The notes under the pieces: model-generated
Database searches by the model: none
What the model was told of the DNA's origin: nothing
The model's input: the letters and a program-made list of their open reading frames with translations, nothing else
Position numbers and translations under genes: made by a program
Shown: in pieces, positions 23,795-31,184 of the stretch
Numbering within the stretch: the first letter of the stretch is position 1
Layout of the letters: each line of letters starts with the position of its first letter
From: Bacteroidales bacterium
GTDB lineage: Bacteria; Bacteroidota; Bacteroidia; Bacteroidales; Marinilabiliaceae
Assembly: GCA_900766825.1 (NCBI GenBank)
Contig: CAAFWU010000037.1
Span: 1 to 64,000, forward strand
Length of the DNA stretch: 64,000 nucleotides
Direction of reading: 5' to 3'

Positions 23795-24535
23795 TTATTT
23801 TAAGTATTCGTAGAGAAACAATGGGAAAGAGTTTAGAACTGACACTGTGTCCCTCGAGTAAACATACTTCTCCTTTTGTGAGTTGAAAATCTCTTTCTGA
23901 TTTATCGCATCTTTAGTTTTGGGCTCTATGTCTAACTCATTAATGATGTAGTTTGCTTTCCTCACGTTTTGCTCTTTAAGCAAGAGCCAATTATGTTTTA
24001 CATCTTCTTCCGATGTCTTATTTGTGTCAATAAATTTGTACTGTTTGGCCTCTTTGTAAGCGAATCTTTCTGCCATTCCTTTAAATTCATGATTAACACA
24101 ACTTTCCCTTGCTATTTCGTACGTTTTGTATTGACTATCTGGCATCTCCTTGGTGTATTTTAAAGATTCCACCATCGGGTAGTTAATGTACAATTTACCT
24201 TGCTCAGTCTCGTTGTCGAAGTAATCTAACATCTCGTCAATTACTTCATTTAGTTTCTCAACGCCCATACGATTCTGAAAGTCATAGTCGAAGAAAAGAA
24301 AAATTTGTGAGAACATCGTGTCCAGACGTTTATTCTCTGGAATTTCTATGTTGTTCTCTTTAAAGGGTAAAGAGCGAAATAGGTCGTATTCGTTATCTTT
24401 TAGCCTTTTGTAGAGAGTAGGCAAGTCGTAATTGCATTTTACTTCGCATACTTCTTCATTTTTAATGAACAGTTTATGCATGGAGTGAAATACAGTTGGC
24501 TCTGCCTTTGCTCCTTCAAATACAAATAGTATCAT
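23795..24535 (-). CDS. RloB-like / Toprim-type protein, partner of the adjacent AAA ATPase
   Basis: 246 residues. The N-terminus ILFVFEGAKAEPTVF has the Toprim-type Glu (E7) in an EGxxxEP context, and residues 79-86 (FLFFDYDFQ) give the DxD pair (D83, D85), as in RloB, AbiLii and AriB-type proteins. No membrane segment. Its ATG overlaps the end of the ATPase gene by 4 bases, so the two are translationally coupled. In related pairs the ATPase senses infection and the Toprim protein is the nuclease-like effector. That role is inferred here; the exact family (RloB or PARIS AriB-like) cannot be fixed without profile searches. Confidence 0.72.
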   Translation of the reverse strand: MILFVFEGAKAEPTVFHSMHKLFIKNEEVCEVKCNYDLPTLYKRLKDNEYDLFRSLPFKENNIEIPENKRLDTMFSQIFLFFDYDFQNRMGVEKLNEVIDEMLDYFDNETEQGKLYINYPMVESLKYTKEMPDSQYKTYEIARESCVNHEFKGMAERFAYKEAKQYKFIDTNKTSEEDVKHNWLLLKEQNVRKANYIINELDIEPKTKDAINQKEIFNSQKEKYVYSRDTVSVLNSFPLFLYEYLK

Positions 24536-25638
24536 TTTCCAAATGTCCCTCCTCGGTACAGTTTCTCTAAGTTGTGACCATATCGAAGTTCTTTATCTGT
24601 TAGGTCGCATAGTGGTTTTATTTTGTTTTCTGAGATAATAAAGTAGCAATCGGGTCTCAAGAGGTCGTTAGTTAGCAAATATGAGTCGTGCGTTGTCAGA
24701 AACACCTGATGGCTATTTTTGAATAGAGTTTTGGCTATAGAGTATGACAGTTCAAAATGGTAGAAGGCATCAAATTCGTCAATGAAAACAAATGATGCGT
24801 TGCCCATCTCTTTAAGCCAATAGTACTGCAACTCAAGATTCTTTGTGCCTGTCGATGCCACCCATGTGAAGGGAATTTTGACTTCACCAATTTGGCAGTA
24901 GAGTATTTTGTCCCCTGCATTAGGATGTACAAAATTGAACTTTTGCGCACTTACTGTTTCTAAATAGTTGGCAAAGTCTTCCGTTAGGTTGTTGTTTATT
25001 ATGTACTCCTCAATGTTGTTTCCCATCTCTTTTAGACCTATAAATTCTCTATAGTCTAAGCTTCTGAAAAACAACATGTTTTCTACAAAGTTCCTTAGCT
25101 TGGGCAAAATGTGCCCTTTGGGTAAGGGCATTGACATTAGCAGATAATTTACTATTGATATGTTATTCTCGCTCTCTTTTAAGTAAGAGATTGCTGTTTC
25201 CGATAGACCAAACTCTTCGGCCACCTCCAGTGTTGTTCCTTTTTTGTTTATGAGCATTCTGCCGTTGACAAATAGATGCTCCTCCTCCATTTCAACTTTT
25301 ATGTCTTTGGCTCTTTTGCTGTAGCAGTAAGTCACTTTTTCGCCATCCAGCAGTAGGTCATACTCAAATTCTACTGGTAGTTGGGGTGTTTCGGCACAGG
25401 CAAAGTTGAGATAGTAGTCAGGTTTCTTCCACTTGTGCGACAGATGGTTAGCAATGTCAAAGATTGCCAACCCTATATTTGATTTTCCAGATCCATTGAC
25501 GCCGTAGATGATGCCGTTTTTTACAACTCCATCCTTTATTGCTTCATTATTAAAAGAGTAGTTTTTGGGATTGGACAAGTCCCACACTAATTGCTCTTTG
25601 AATCCCCTATAATTTTTGACAGCAAACCTTGTTAGCAT
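24532..25638 (-). CDS. AAA15-type ATPase (RloA/AbiLi-like), probable defence sensor
   Basis: 368 residues from the ATG at 25638 (MLTRFAVKNYRGFKE, the usual start of this family). An upstream ATG at 25677 is unlikely, because the TACCTTTG promoter box at 25683-25690 would place the transcript start there. Walker A is GVNGSGKSN (about 46-54). The ABC-like C-terminal part has Walker B SFVFIDEFDAF, the H-loop FLTTHDSYLL, and the family ending HNLEKLYRGGTFG. COG1106-type ATPases of this kind pair with RloB-like proteins in abortive-infection modules. Low GC compared with flanking genes suggests transfer. Confidence 0.82.
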   Translation of the reverse strand: MLTRFAVKNYRGFKEQLVWDLSNPKNYSFNNEAIKDGVVKNGIIYGVNGSGKSNIGLAIFDIANHLSHKWKKPDYYLNFACAETPQLPVEFEYDLLLDGEKVTYCYSKRAKDIKVEMEEEHLFVNGRMLINKKGTTLEVAEEFGLSETAISYLKESENNISIVNYLLMSMPLPKGHILPKLRNFVENMLFFRSLDYREFIGLKEMGNNIEEYIINNNLTEDFANYLETVSAQKFNFVHPNAGDKILYCQIGEVKIPFTWVASTGTKNLELQYYWLKEMGNASFVFIDEFDAFYHFELSYSIAKTLFKNSHQVFLTTHDSYLLTNDLLRPDCYFIISENKIKPLCDLTDKELRYGHNLEKLYRGGTFGK

Positions 25639-25682
25639 ACGATTCTTAATTGTGTTTTTATATAATTCAATTACCATTTTAG

Positions 25683-25690
25683 CAAAGGTA
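25683..25690 (-). promoter_or_regulatory. promoter box of the ATPase/Toprim pair
   Basis: TACCTTTG on the minus strand matches TAnnTTTG. No clear TTTG is found at the usual distance upstream. The predicted transcript start supports the Met at 25638 as the true start. Confidence 0.5.
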
Positions 25691-25815
25691 ACTATTTCTA
25701 TCTTACGTGCCGTAATTTTTTTACAGCATATTGCTCTGTGCTTGTCTAATCACCTCTCTTACAGAGCCTCATTTTTCATTTCCTTCAAATTCCTCCTCTT
25801 TGCCTTTTTTTACTG

Positions 25816-25823
25816 TATTTTTG
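25816..25823 (+). promoter_or_regulatory. promoter box of the MATE transporter gene
   Basis: TATTTTTG matches TAnnTTTG, about 55 bases before the GTG start at 25879. The upstream TTTG at 25799 is closer than usual (13-base gap). Confidence 0.45.
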
Positions 25824-25878
25824 TGCAAAATATTCCAATCCCCAGCTTAAATCTAATTACTTATTTACCATATTCCCC

Positions 25879-27216
25879 GTGGACCTACTAACCATCTCTC
25901 TTTGGCGAGCCATAGTTCGTTTTGCTCTGCCATATATGTTTGCCTACTTGCTGCAAGTGCTCTATGGGCTTGCGGACCTCTATGTCATTGGTCTCTATTG
26001 CAATGTGGCATCCACCACGGCGGTGGCCAATGGGGCTCAGGTTATGCATGGGCTCACGGCTGTCATTATTGCTCTGTCGGTGGGCTCCACGGTGTGCATT
26101 GCGCGGTCTGTGGGAGCTGGCGATGTTGAGGCGCAGAGGCTTTCGCTTTGTAATTCTATTACACTCTTTAGTGGACTGGGCGTGGTTTTGGCGGTGGGGA
26201 TGCTGCTGGTTGTGGATCCCCTTATTGGGGCTATGGATGTGCCCGTAGAGGCAGTGGGGGAGACTGCTGACTACCTTACTATATGTTTTGCTGGACTGCC
26301 ACTTATTGTGCTCTATAATGTGGTGGCTGCCGTCTACCGAGGGTTGGGCGATACGCAGCGGCCGCTACTCTTTGTGGTCATTGCTTGTCTAATAAATATA
26401 GGGCTCGATTTTCTCTTTATTGGGGCACTGGATTTTGGCACTGTTGGTGCAGCTTGGGGCACTGTGCTTGCTCAAGCAGTTAGCGTGGTTGTGGCTCTGC
26501 TTTTTATCTGGCGGAAAACGTCCATAGATCCGCTTGGGCTCAACTGTTTTAGGTTGCGGAGGCGTGTTGTGGTGGATATACTGCGCATTGGTACCCCTGT
26601 GGCACTGCAAGATGGGTGCATACAGTTCTCGTTTATGCTCATAATGGTCATTGCCAATGGGCGCGGTGTGGTGGATGCCGCCGCTGTGGGCATTGTGGAG
26701 AAGTTTATTGGCATACTCTTTATTGTTCCGTCGGCAATGTTGGCCACCACGTCGACCATTGTGGCGCAGTGTCTGGGAGCAGGACTTGAGAGGCGGGGTA
26801 GGCTCACGCTCTATAGGGCTCTCTTGATTTCAGTCTCCTTTGGGCTTCTGATGACCGCAACGTTTCAGGTTGTGCCAGAGTGGGCTGTGGGCATCTTTAC
26901 GGATGACGATAGTGTAATTTTTAAGGGAGCTGACTATCTGCGTGGCTATGTGTTGGACTGTGTGTTGGCTGGCGTTCATTTCTGCTTCAGTGGCTATTTT
27001 ACAGCTCTTGGCAAGTCCTATATATCCTTCGCTCACAACATTGCAGCCATTGTAACGGCACGTTTGCCCTTGGCCTACTTGGCATCGGAGCTATACCCCG
27101 ATACGCTCTTCCCTATGGGCATTGCCACATGCACAGGCTCTTTGGTCTCGGTAGTCATTTGTCTTGTGGTCTATTGGTATCTTACACATAATCATACACA
27201 AAGGCAGAGGGTTTAG
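25879..27216 (+). CDS. MATE family efflux transporter
   Basis: 445 residues, about 12 hydrophobic segments, in two related halves as in MATE (NorM/DinF) sodium- or proton-coupled exporters. N-terminal pattern: RAIVRFALPYMFAYLLQVLYGLADLYVIG. The second half begins ILRIGTPVALQDGCIQFSFM. The start is the GTG at 25879; there is no in-frame ATG upstream close to the promoter box. Substrates are usually cationic drugs or toxins and cannot be predicted here. It is convergent with the next gene, with a shared terminator between. Confidence 0.92.
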   Translation: MDLLTISLWRAIVRFALPYMFAYLLQVLYGLADLYVIGLYCNVASTTAVANGAQVMHGLTAVIIALSVGSTVCIARSVGAGDVEAQRLSLCNSITLFSGLGVVLAVGMLLVVDPLIGAMDVPVEAVGETADYLTICFAGLPLIVLYNVVAAVYRGLGDTQRPLLFVVIACLINIGLDFLFIGALDFGTVGAAWGTVLAQAVSVVVALLFIWRKTSIDPLGLNCFRLRRRVVVDILRIGTPVALQDGCIQFSFMLIMVIANGRGVVDAAAVGIVEKFIGILFIVPSAMLATTSTIVAQCLGAGLERRGRLTLYRALLISVSFGLLMTATFQVVPEWAVGIFTDDDSVIFKGADYLRGYVLDCVLAGVHFCFSGYFTALGKSYISFAHNIAAIVTARLPLAYLASELYPDTLFPMGIATCTGSLVSVVICLVVYWYLTHNHTQRQRV

Positions 27217-27239
27217 TGACGGAAATTTGAATAATACAA

Positions 27240-27280
27240 TAGCCCCCCAAGATCTCATGTATATGAATCTTGGGGGGCTA
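27240..27280. terminator. bidirectional terminator between convergent genes
   Basis: A perfect 14-bp stem, TAGCCCCCCAAGAT (27240-27253) / ATCTTGGGGGGCTA (27267-27280), loop of 13. It lies between the MATE stop (27216) and the stop of the minus-strand gene (27314). Confidence 0.85.
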
Positions 27281-27313
27281 AGTGTATCTATTTCAGATTA
27301 TATGCCGAAGTGT

Positions 27314-28912
27314 TTACTTCTTGATAACCCTCTTGGCTGTGCCATTGCTGTACTTAACAATGTAGACGCCAGGACGGTTCAAGTTGTTAACCTTGGTACC
27401 AGTGAAGGTGTATATGCTAACCACAGTTGCGGGCTCATTGGTTGTTTCGCCAATGGCGGTAGGAGTGTCGCCTGGTTTCTCCTCAGCTACCTTCTCTGTA
27501 GTCTTGAGCTTAACGTTGCAAGAGTAAGAAGCAGTGCTGTAGTCGCCAGCCACAACGTTTACAGTAACTGTTGTTGTGTGCTCTACTTTGTTGCCCTCGA
27601 TCTCTTTGTCCGTAATAGGAGCCACGATGATTGAGTTTACTTTAGCAGCATAGCCATCAACCTCAACTTCAACTTCAGTAGCCAAGAGATCTGTTGCTTC
27701 AGGCAACTCGATGGATGTCTGATTCAAAGCATCTGCGCCCTTAATCTTGAAGCTCTTCAAACCCTTGTTGTATACGAAATTGAGTTCATCAACGTAGAGC
27801 TGCTCGTTGCCTTTGCCAGCACCAGGAGTAGCCGAAGTACTCATGGTTACAAGAATCGACTTTGTTGTCTTGCCAGTCTCGTAGTACTCAAAAGGAATGG
27901 TAATCTTGGTCCATTCTGATGTGGGTGCAATATCTGTTTTATTAGCGCGACCAATCAAGTTCTCTGGTCGAGATTCACTGTTGCTCCATGGCTCTTGGTA
28001 GAATGCTCCGTCTGTGATAGCTGCACTAACAGAAGCTTTTGTGTCTGCACCGTTGTCTACAACATACTTCACCCAAACTTCCAAAGCGTCTGGATTGCCA
28101 AAAAAGTTTGTGTAGTAATCGTTGCCGTTGGATATATTGCTCTCGGCATGGTTCTTTGGATTAGAAGCCGTTGTAGAGCCTGCTACCATTCGACCATTAG
28201 TGAGGGTGCCGTTTGCTATGGCAATATTTTCGATTTCTCTAGATTTGATTACTGCACAATTCTTCGAATAACCATTAGCATCTTTTGTGACCTGTTCTCC
28301 TTTAGCTGAGCTACACCAAGAATTTGTCACATTAACTGTTGCAAAGGAGTGCCAGCCATCTGGTTCACTACCCAATTTGTCGCTAACTTTTGTCCAATTC
28401 TCAAAATCACGTCCAGGCATCTGGTAACCCATATCGCTTGCATCAGGTGCTGTGCCAAAGTTAACAGAAATTACTTGACTTAATCCTGTCATATTGATAT
28501 TGATATTGGCGTAAAATTTATCACCATAGATAAAGCCAACAAGATCAACAGGTACGTTTCCTAAACCAGGACCTAACCATGTTGCAATATCAGCCTTATC
28601 GCCAGCAGCAATAGTGATTGCATCAGCAAAAGCGAGACGTACGTTAGTTGTGCTAAACTCTGTTGCAGATACAGAAGGAATGTTGATAGTACCAACGGGA
28701 ATGGCATCTTCTCCTGAACCCAATATAAAGTTCTTGAGAGTAAGCGTATAAGTGCCATCCTCATTCTTGCTGACCGAAATCTGGTCAGTAGACTGTGAAG
28801 CCAACTGATTGTTGATAACAACCTCCAGTTGGTCCGTGTACTCTGTAGCCTGAGCCTCTAAGCCCATGCCAAGCGCACAGCACAAAGAAAGTGTAGTAAA
28901 GATTTTCTTCAT
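27314..28912 (-). CDS. secreted calycin-like / PCMD multidomain protein with T9SS-type C-terminus
   Basis: 532 residues. Signal peptide about 1-22. A calycin-like domain at about 24-155 (YTDQLEVVINNQL ... YTLTLKNFIL) is followed by a PCMD (putative carbohydrate metabolism) domain at about 165-390 (PGRDFENWTKV, WTKITIPFEYYETG, LYVDELNFVYNKG). A beta-sandwich linker leads to a C-terminal tail (TFTGTKVNNLNRPGVYIVKY ... RVIKK) that resembles a type A T9SS sorting domain. It is the third gene of a tight operon (gaps of about 15 bases) with an outer-membrane barrel and a PCMD lipoprotein. Probably cell-surface exposed and possibly glycan binding; activity not known. Confidence 0.82.
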   Translation of the reverse strand: MKKIFTTLSLCCALGMGLEAQATEYTDQLEVVINNQLASQSTDQISVSKNEDGTYTLTLKNFILGSGEDAIPVGTINIPSVSATEFSTTNVRLAFADAITIAAGDKADIATWLGPGLGNVPVDLVGFIYGDKFYANININMTGLSQVISVNFGTAPDASDMGYQMPGRDFENWTKVSDKLGSEPDGWHSFATVNVTNSWCSSAKGEQVTKDANGYSKNCAVIKSREIENIAIANGTLTNGRMVAGSTTASNPKNHAESNISNGNDYYTNFFGNPDALEVWVKYVVDNGADTKASVSAAITDGAFYQEPWSNSESRPENLIGRANKTDIAPTSEWTKITIPFEYYETGKTTKSILVTMSTSATPGAGKGNEQLYVDELNFVYNKGLKSFKIKGADALNQTSIELPEATDLLATEVEVEVDGYAAKVNSIIVAPITDKEIEGNKVEHTTTVTVNVVAGDYSTASYSCNVKLKTTEKVAEEKPGDTPTAIGETTNEPATVVSIYTFTGTKVNNLNRPGVYIVKYSNGTAKRVIKK

Positions 28913-28927
28913 TATGTATTAGTTTGG

Positions 28928-29770
28928 TTATTTCAAATTGTAAGTAAGACCTACGCTTGCATAAATTGGGTACATGCTCTGCTCAATGGTCTTGAAGTCT
29001 GAGTGAAAAGCCTCTGTCAGACCCCAAGCTAAGTCCAGATATGCCCCCAAGCGTTTGCCAAAGTGCCAGTCGGCTCCCACCATTACGCCCAGCTGAAGGG
29101 TGCGCAAATCGTCCGAGAAGTCATATTCACCTCGGGTGTCGGCTTCGTTGCCCAACTCAATTTTAAGTCCCGTGGGGTCGCCCTCGCGCAGATAGCCATC
29201 GTAGGCGTAGCCCGTGAAGTCGCCACTGATAACAGCCGAGATGTATGGTCCAGCCAATATGTTGACTTTTCGTACACTGAGGTTGGCCAGCACTGGAATT
29301 GTCAGCATCCATTCGTCCACCTCGGTGACAACGGAGCCCGTGAAGCGTCCGCTAATAACATCGGTGCCCTTGCGCATCTCCATGCCATAGTTCTTCACGT
29401 TGGCATCGATCTTCATGCCTTTGTTCTCGAACCTTACGCCCGTTTCAATGCCCCAGCGACTGCTGAGCCCAAAGTTTACCTCGGCTCCTATAACCAAGTT
29501 GGCACGTGGCGCATAGCTGTTGAGGCTGCGTATGGTGGCTGGCATACCCAGTGGCATGGTGCCACCAATGTTGAAGCCCAAACGAAACATTATGTCGATG
29601 TCGCAGGTGGCGTCTGTATTGCTGTCAGCATTGCTGTTGGCACCCAATGATGCAAGTTCTAAACCTTCCGAGAGGGATTGCTCACCAATGGGCGATGAAG
29701 CCCAAGCCGATGTGGTGCAAATATTTCCAACGGCAAGCAAACATACGATTGTGGTAAAGAGTTGTCTCAT
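28928..29770 (-). CDS. outer-membrane beta-barrel protein (PorT/porin-like)
   Basis: 280 residues. Signal peptide about 1-24 (ends SAWA). The mature part alternates short amphipathic strands (GLSSRWGIETGVRFENKGM, MLTIPVLANLSVRKVNILAGPYISAVI, LQLGVMVGADWHFGKRLGAYLDLAWGL) and ends YASVGLTYNLK, the pattern of 8-10-strand barrels of the outer-membrane family common in Bacteroidota. It is the middle gene of the PCMD operon, so it may hold or present the two flanking secreted proteins. Confidence 0.85.
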   Translation of the reverse strand: MRQLFTTIVCLLAVGNICTTSAWASSPIGEQSLSEGLELASLGANSNADSNTDATCDIDIMFRLGFNIGGTMPLGMPATIRSLNSYAPRANLVIGAEVNFGLSSRWGIETGVRFENKGMKIDANVKNYGMEMRKGTDVISGRFTGSVVTEVDEWMLTIPVLANLSVRKVNILAGPYISAVISGDFTGYAYDGYLREGDPTGLKIELGNEADTRGEYDFSDDLRTLQLGVMVGADWHFGKRLGAYLDLAWGLTEAFHSDFKTIEQSMYPIYASVGLTYNLK

Positions 29771-29785
29771 AATCCTATATGCTTG

Positions 29786-30982
29786 TTATCGTTCCGTTGC
29801 TGTTTGAATAATTCGCACTTTGTCGATGCAGAGTTCGCTGCCAATGGCACCCTCGAAGTTGTCGCCCTCGGAGCTGGAGGAGAAGACCACGGCCATATTG
29901 TAGCCGCGTTGTTCCAAGATCTCGGAGTCGAGTTCCTTGTCATCTACATATACAAAAGGAATGCTGAAGTGAGTCCACTTCTCGGTGGCGGGAATCTCCT
30001 CCATCACGGCGCGAGCCACAATGAGTTCGCTGCTCAGCACGTTGTCGCCCTGTAGGGTCACGCTCTGTCCATCCGCATCGGTATTGCGGTAGAGCACGGT
30101 ATAGATGCTGCACTGATCCACTTTGTCCTTCACCTCACTTCCTTTTCGGTCGCGATATTTTTCACCAGGTTTATATTTATACCAGCCCTCGAACAGTACG
30201 GGGTGGACATCGGTGGGTAGACCAAAACGTGTGGCACCCATGGGATCCTTGAGTGCGTTTTCGGAAAGGAATTTGCCTATAAAGAGGTTGCCAGCGGCAA
30301 TGGGCATGCTCATCATGGAGGCCAAAGCGCCTGTGGCACTGGTGGTCAGACGCACGGCGCGTCCATCGAACCCATCCTCTATGGGCACCGAGGGGTAGGC
30401 CATTTTGTCGGCCTTGCTTTGGCTTATGGCGAAGCCTGCGTTGCCAGTGGCCCAGTTGTAGAGGGTGTCTCCATTGGTGCTAAGGTCGGTCCAATAGTAG
30501 AAAAATGTGGAACCAGAACTGTTGGAACCTAAATAGGTGTGCTCGAAGTCGAACTTTACGGTGTCGGTAAAGGTGCGCTCGGTTCTGTTGAATTTAACAG
30601 AGTATATGCGACTCCACGCTCCGTCTTGTGAGGTGACTATGTACTCAACAGGACCTTGGCTGAAGTCTTGAACCGAACCGTTTGCTGGGACGATGGTGGC
30701 CCCATCGGTTATAACAAAGTTCAGTGCCACCGCTGTGAGGTCGGCACTGGCACGAGGGCTGAATACCACAACATTCTCGGCCGACGAGAGTTTAGCAATG
30801 GTGTCAGCAGCAGAAAAAAACATGGTCGTGGGATCGGGAATCGATACGTAGACCTGCCAAATGTCGCACTCGGCATTGAGGGGCTCGTCCTTGAAACATG
30901 AGGTGAGTATCAAGCTGGTGCAGGCAAAAAAAGTAAGCAGTTTTTTCTGTTTGAGTGATATTCTTAAATTGTCGATATGCAT
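29786..30982 (-). CDS. PCMD domain lipoprotein
   Basis: 398 residues. Lipoprotein signal with lipobox ILTSC (Cys about 29) followed by FKDE. An N-terminal immunoglobulin-like/DUF-type region is at about 40-125. The PCMD domain is at about 140-395 (VKFDFEHTY, FGLPTDVHPVLFEGWYKYKPG, KWTHFSIPFVYVDDKELD, ELCIDKVRII). PCMD proteins are seen beside carbohydrate loci but no activity is established. First gene of a three-gene operon. A TACTTTTG promoter box lies at 31032-31039 on the minus strand, about 50 bases upstream. Confidence 0.85.
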   Translation of the reverse strand: MHIDNLRISLKQKKLLTFFACTSLILTSCFKDEPLNAECDIWQVYVSIPDPTTMFFSAADTIAKLSSAENVVVFSPRASADLTAVALNFVITDGATIVPANGSVQDFSQGPVEYIVTSQDGAWSRIYSVKFNRTERTFTDTVKFDFEHTYLGSNSSGSTFFYYWTDLSTNGDTLYNWATGNAGFAISQSKADKMAYPSVPIEDGFDGRAVRLTTSATGALASMMSMPIAAGNLFIGKFLSENALKDPMGATRFGLPTDVHPVLFEGWYKYKPGEKYRDRKGSEVKDKVDQCSIYTVLYRNTDADGQSVTLQGDNVLSSELIVARAVMEEIPATEKWTHFSIPFVYVDDKELDSEILEQRGYNMAVVFSSSSEGDNFEGAIGSELCIDKVRIIQTATER

Positions 30983-31031
30983 TAAGGCTCTTGTTTCTTA
31001 TTTCAACCAAGTGATGTGCAATCAAGTATGG

Positions 31032-31039
31032 CAAAAGTA
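31032..31039 (-). promoter_or_regulatory. promoter box of the PCMD operon
   Basis: TACTTTTG on the minus strand matches TAnnTTTG, about 50 bases before the ATG at 30982. No clear upstream TTTG at the usual distance. Confidence 0.45.
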
Positions 31040-31184
31040 GTGATTTAAGATAAATAAGTGGACTTTTTAACCATTTTTTTTGGCGTAAAGTAAAGTTTTG
31101 GGTCTGAAATTTAATTCATGTTCCAAATTTGTGTCATTTGCCGTCAAAAGTCCACTCCGCACAGTTTCAACTATTTCCGCTTCC

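Noticed and set aside
25616..25891. 91-codon plus-strand frame overlapping the ATPase start and the MATE start
   Set aside because: It covers promoter boxes of both flanking genes and has AT-rich hydrophobic composition only.
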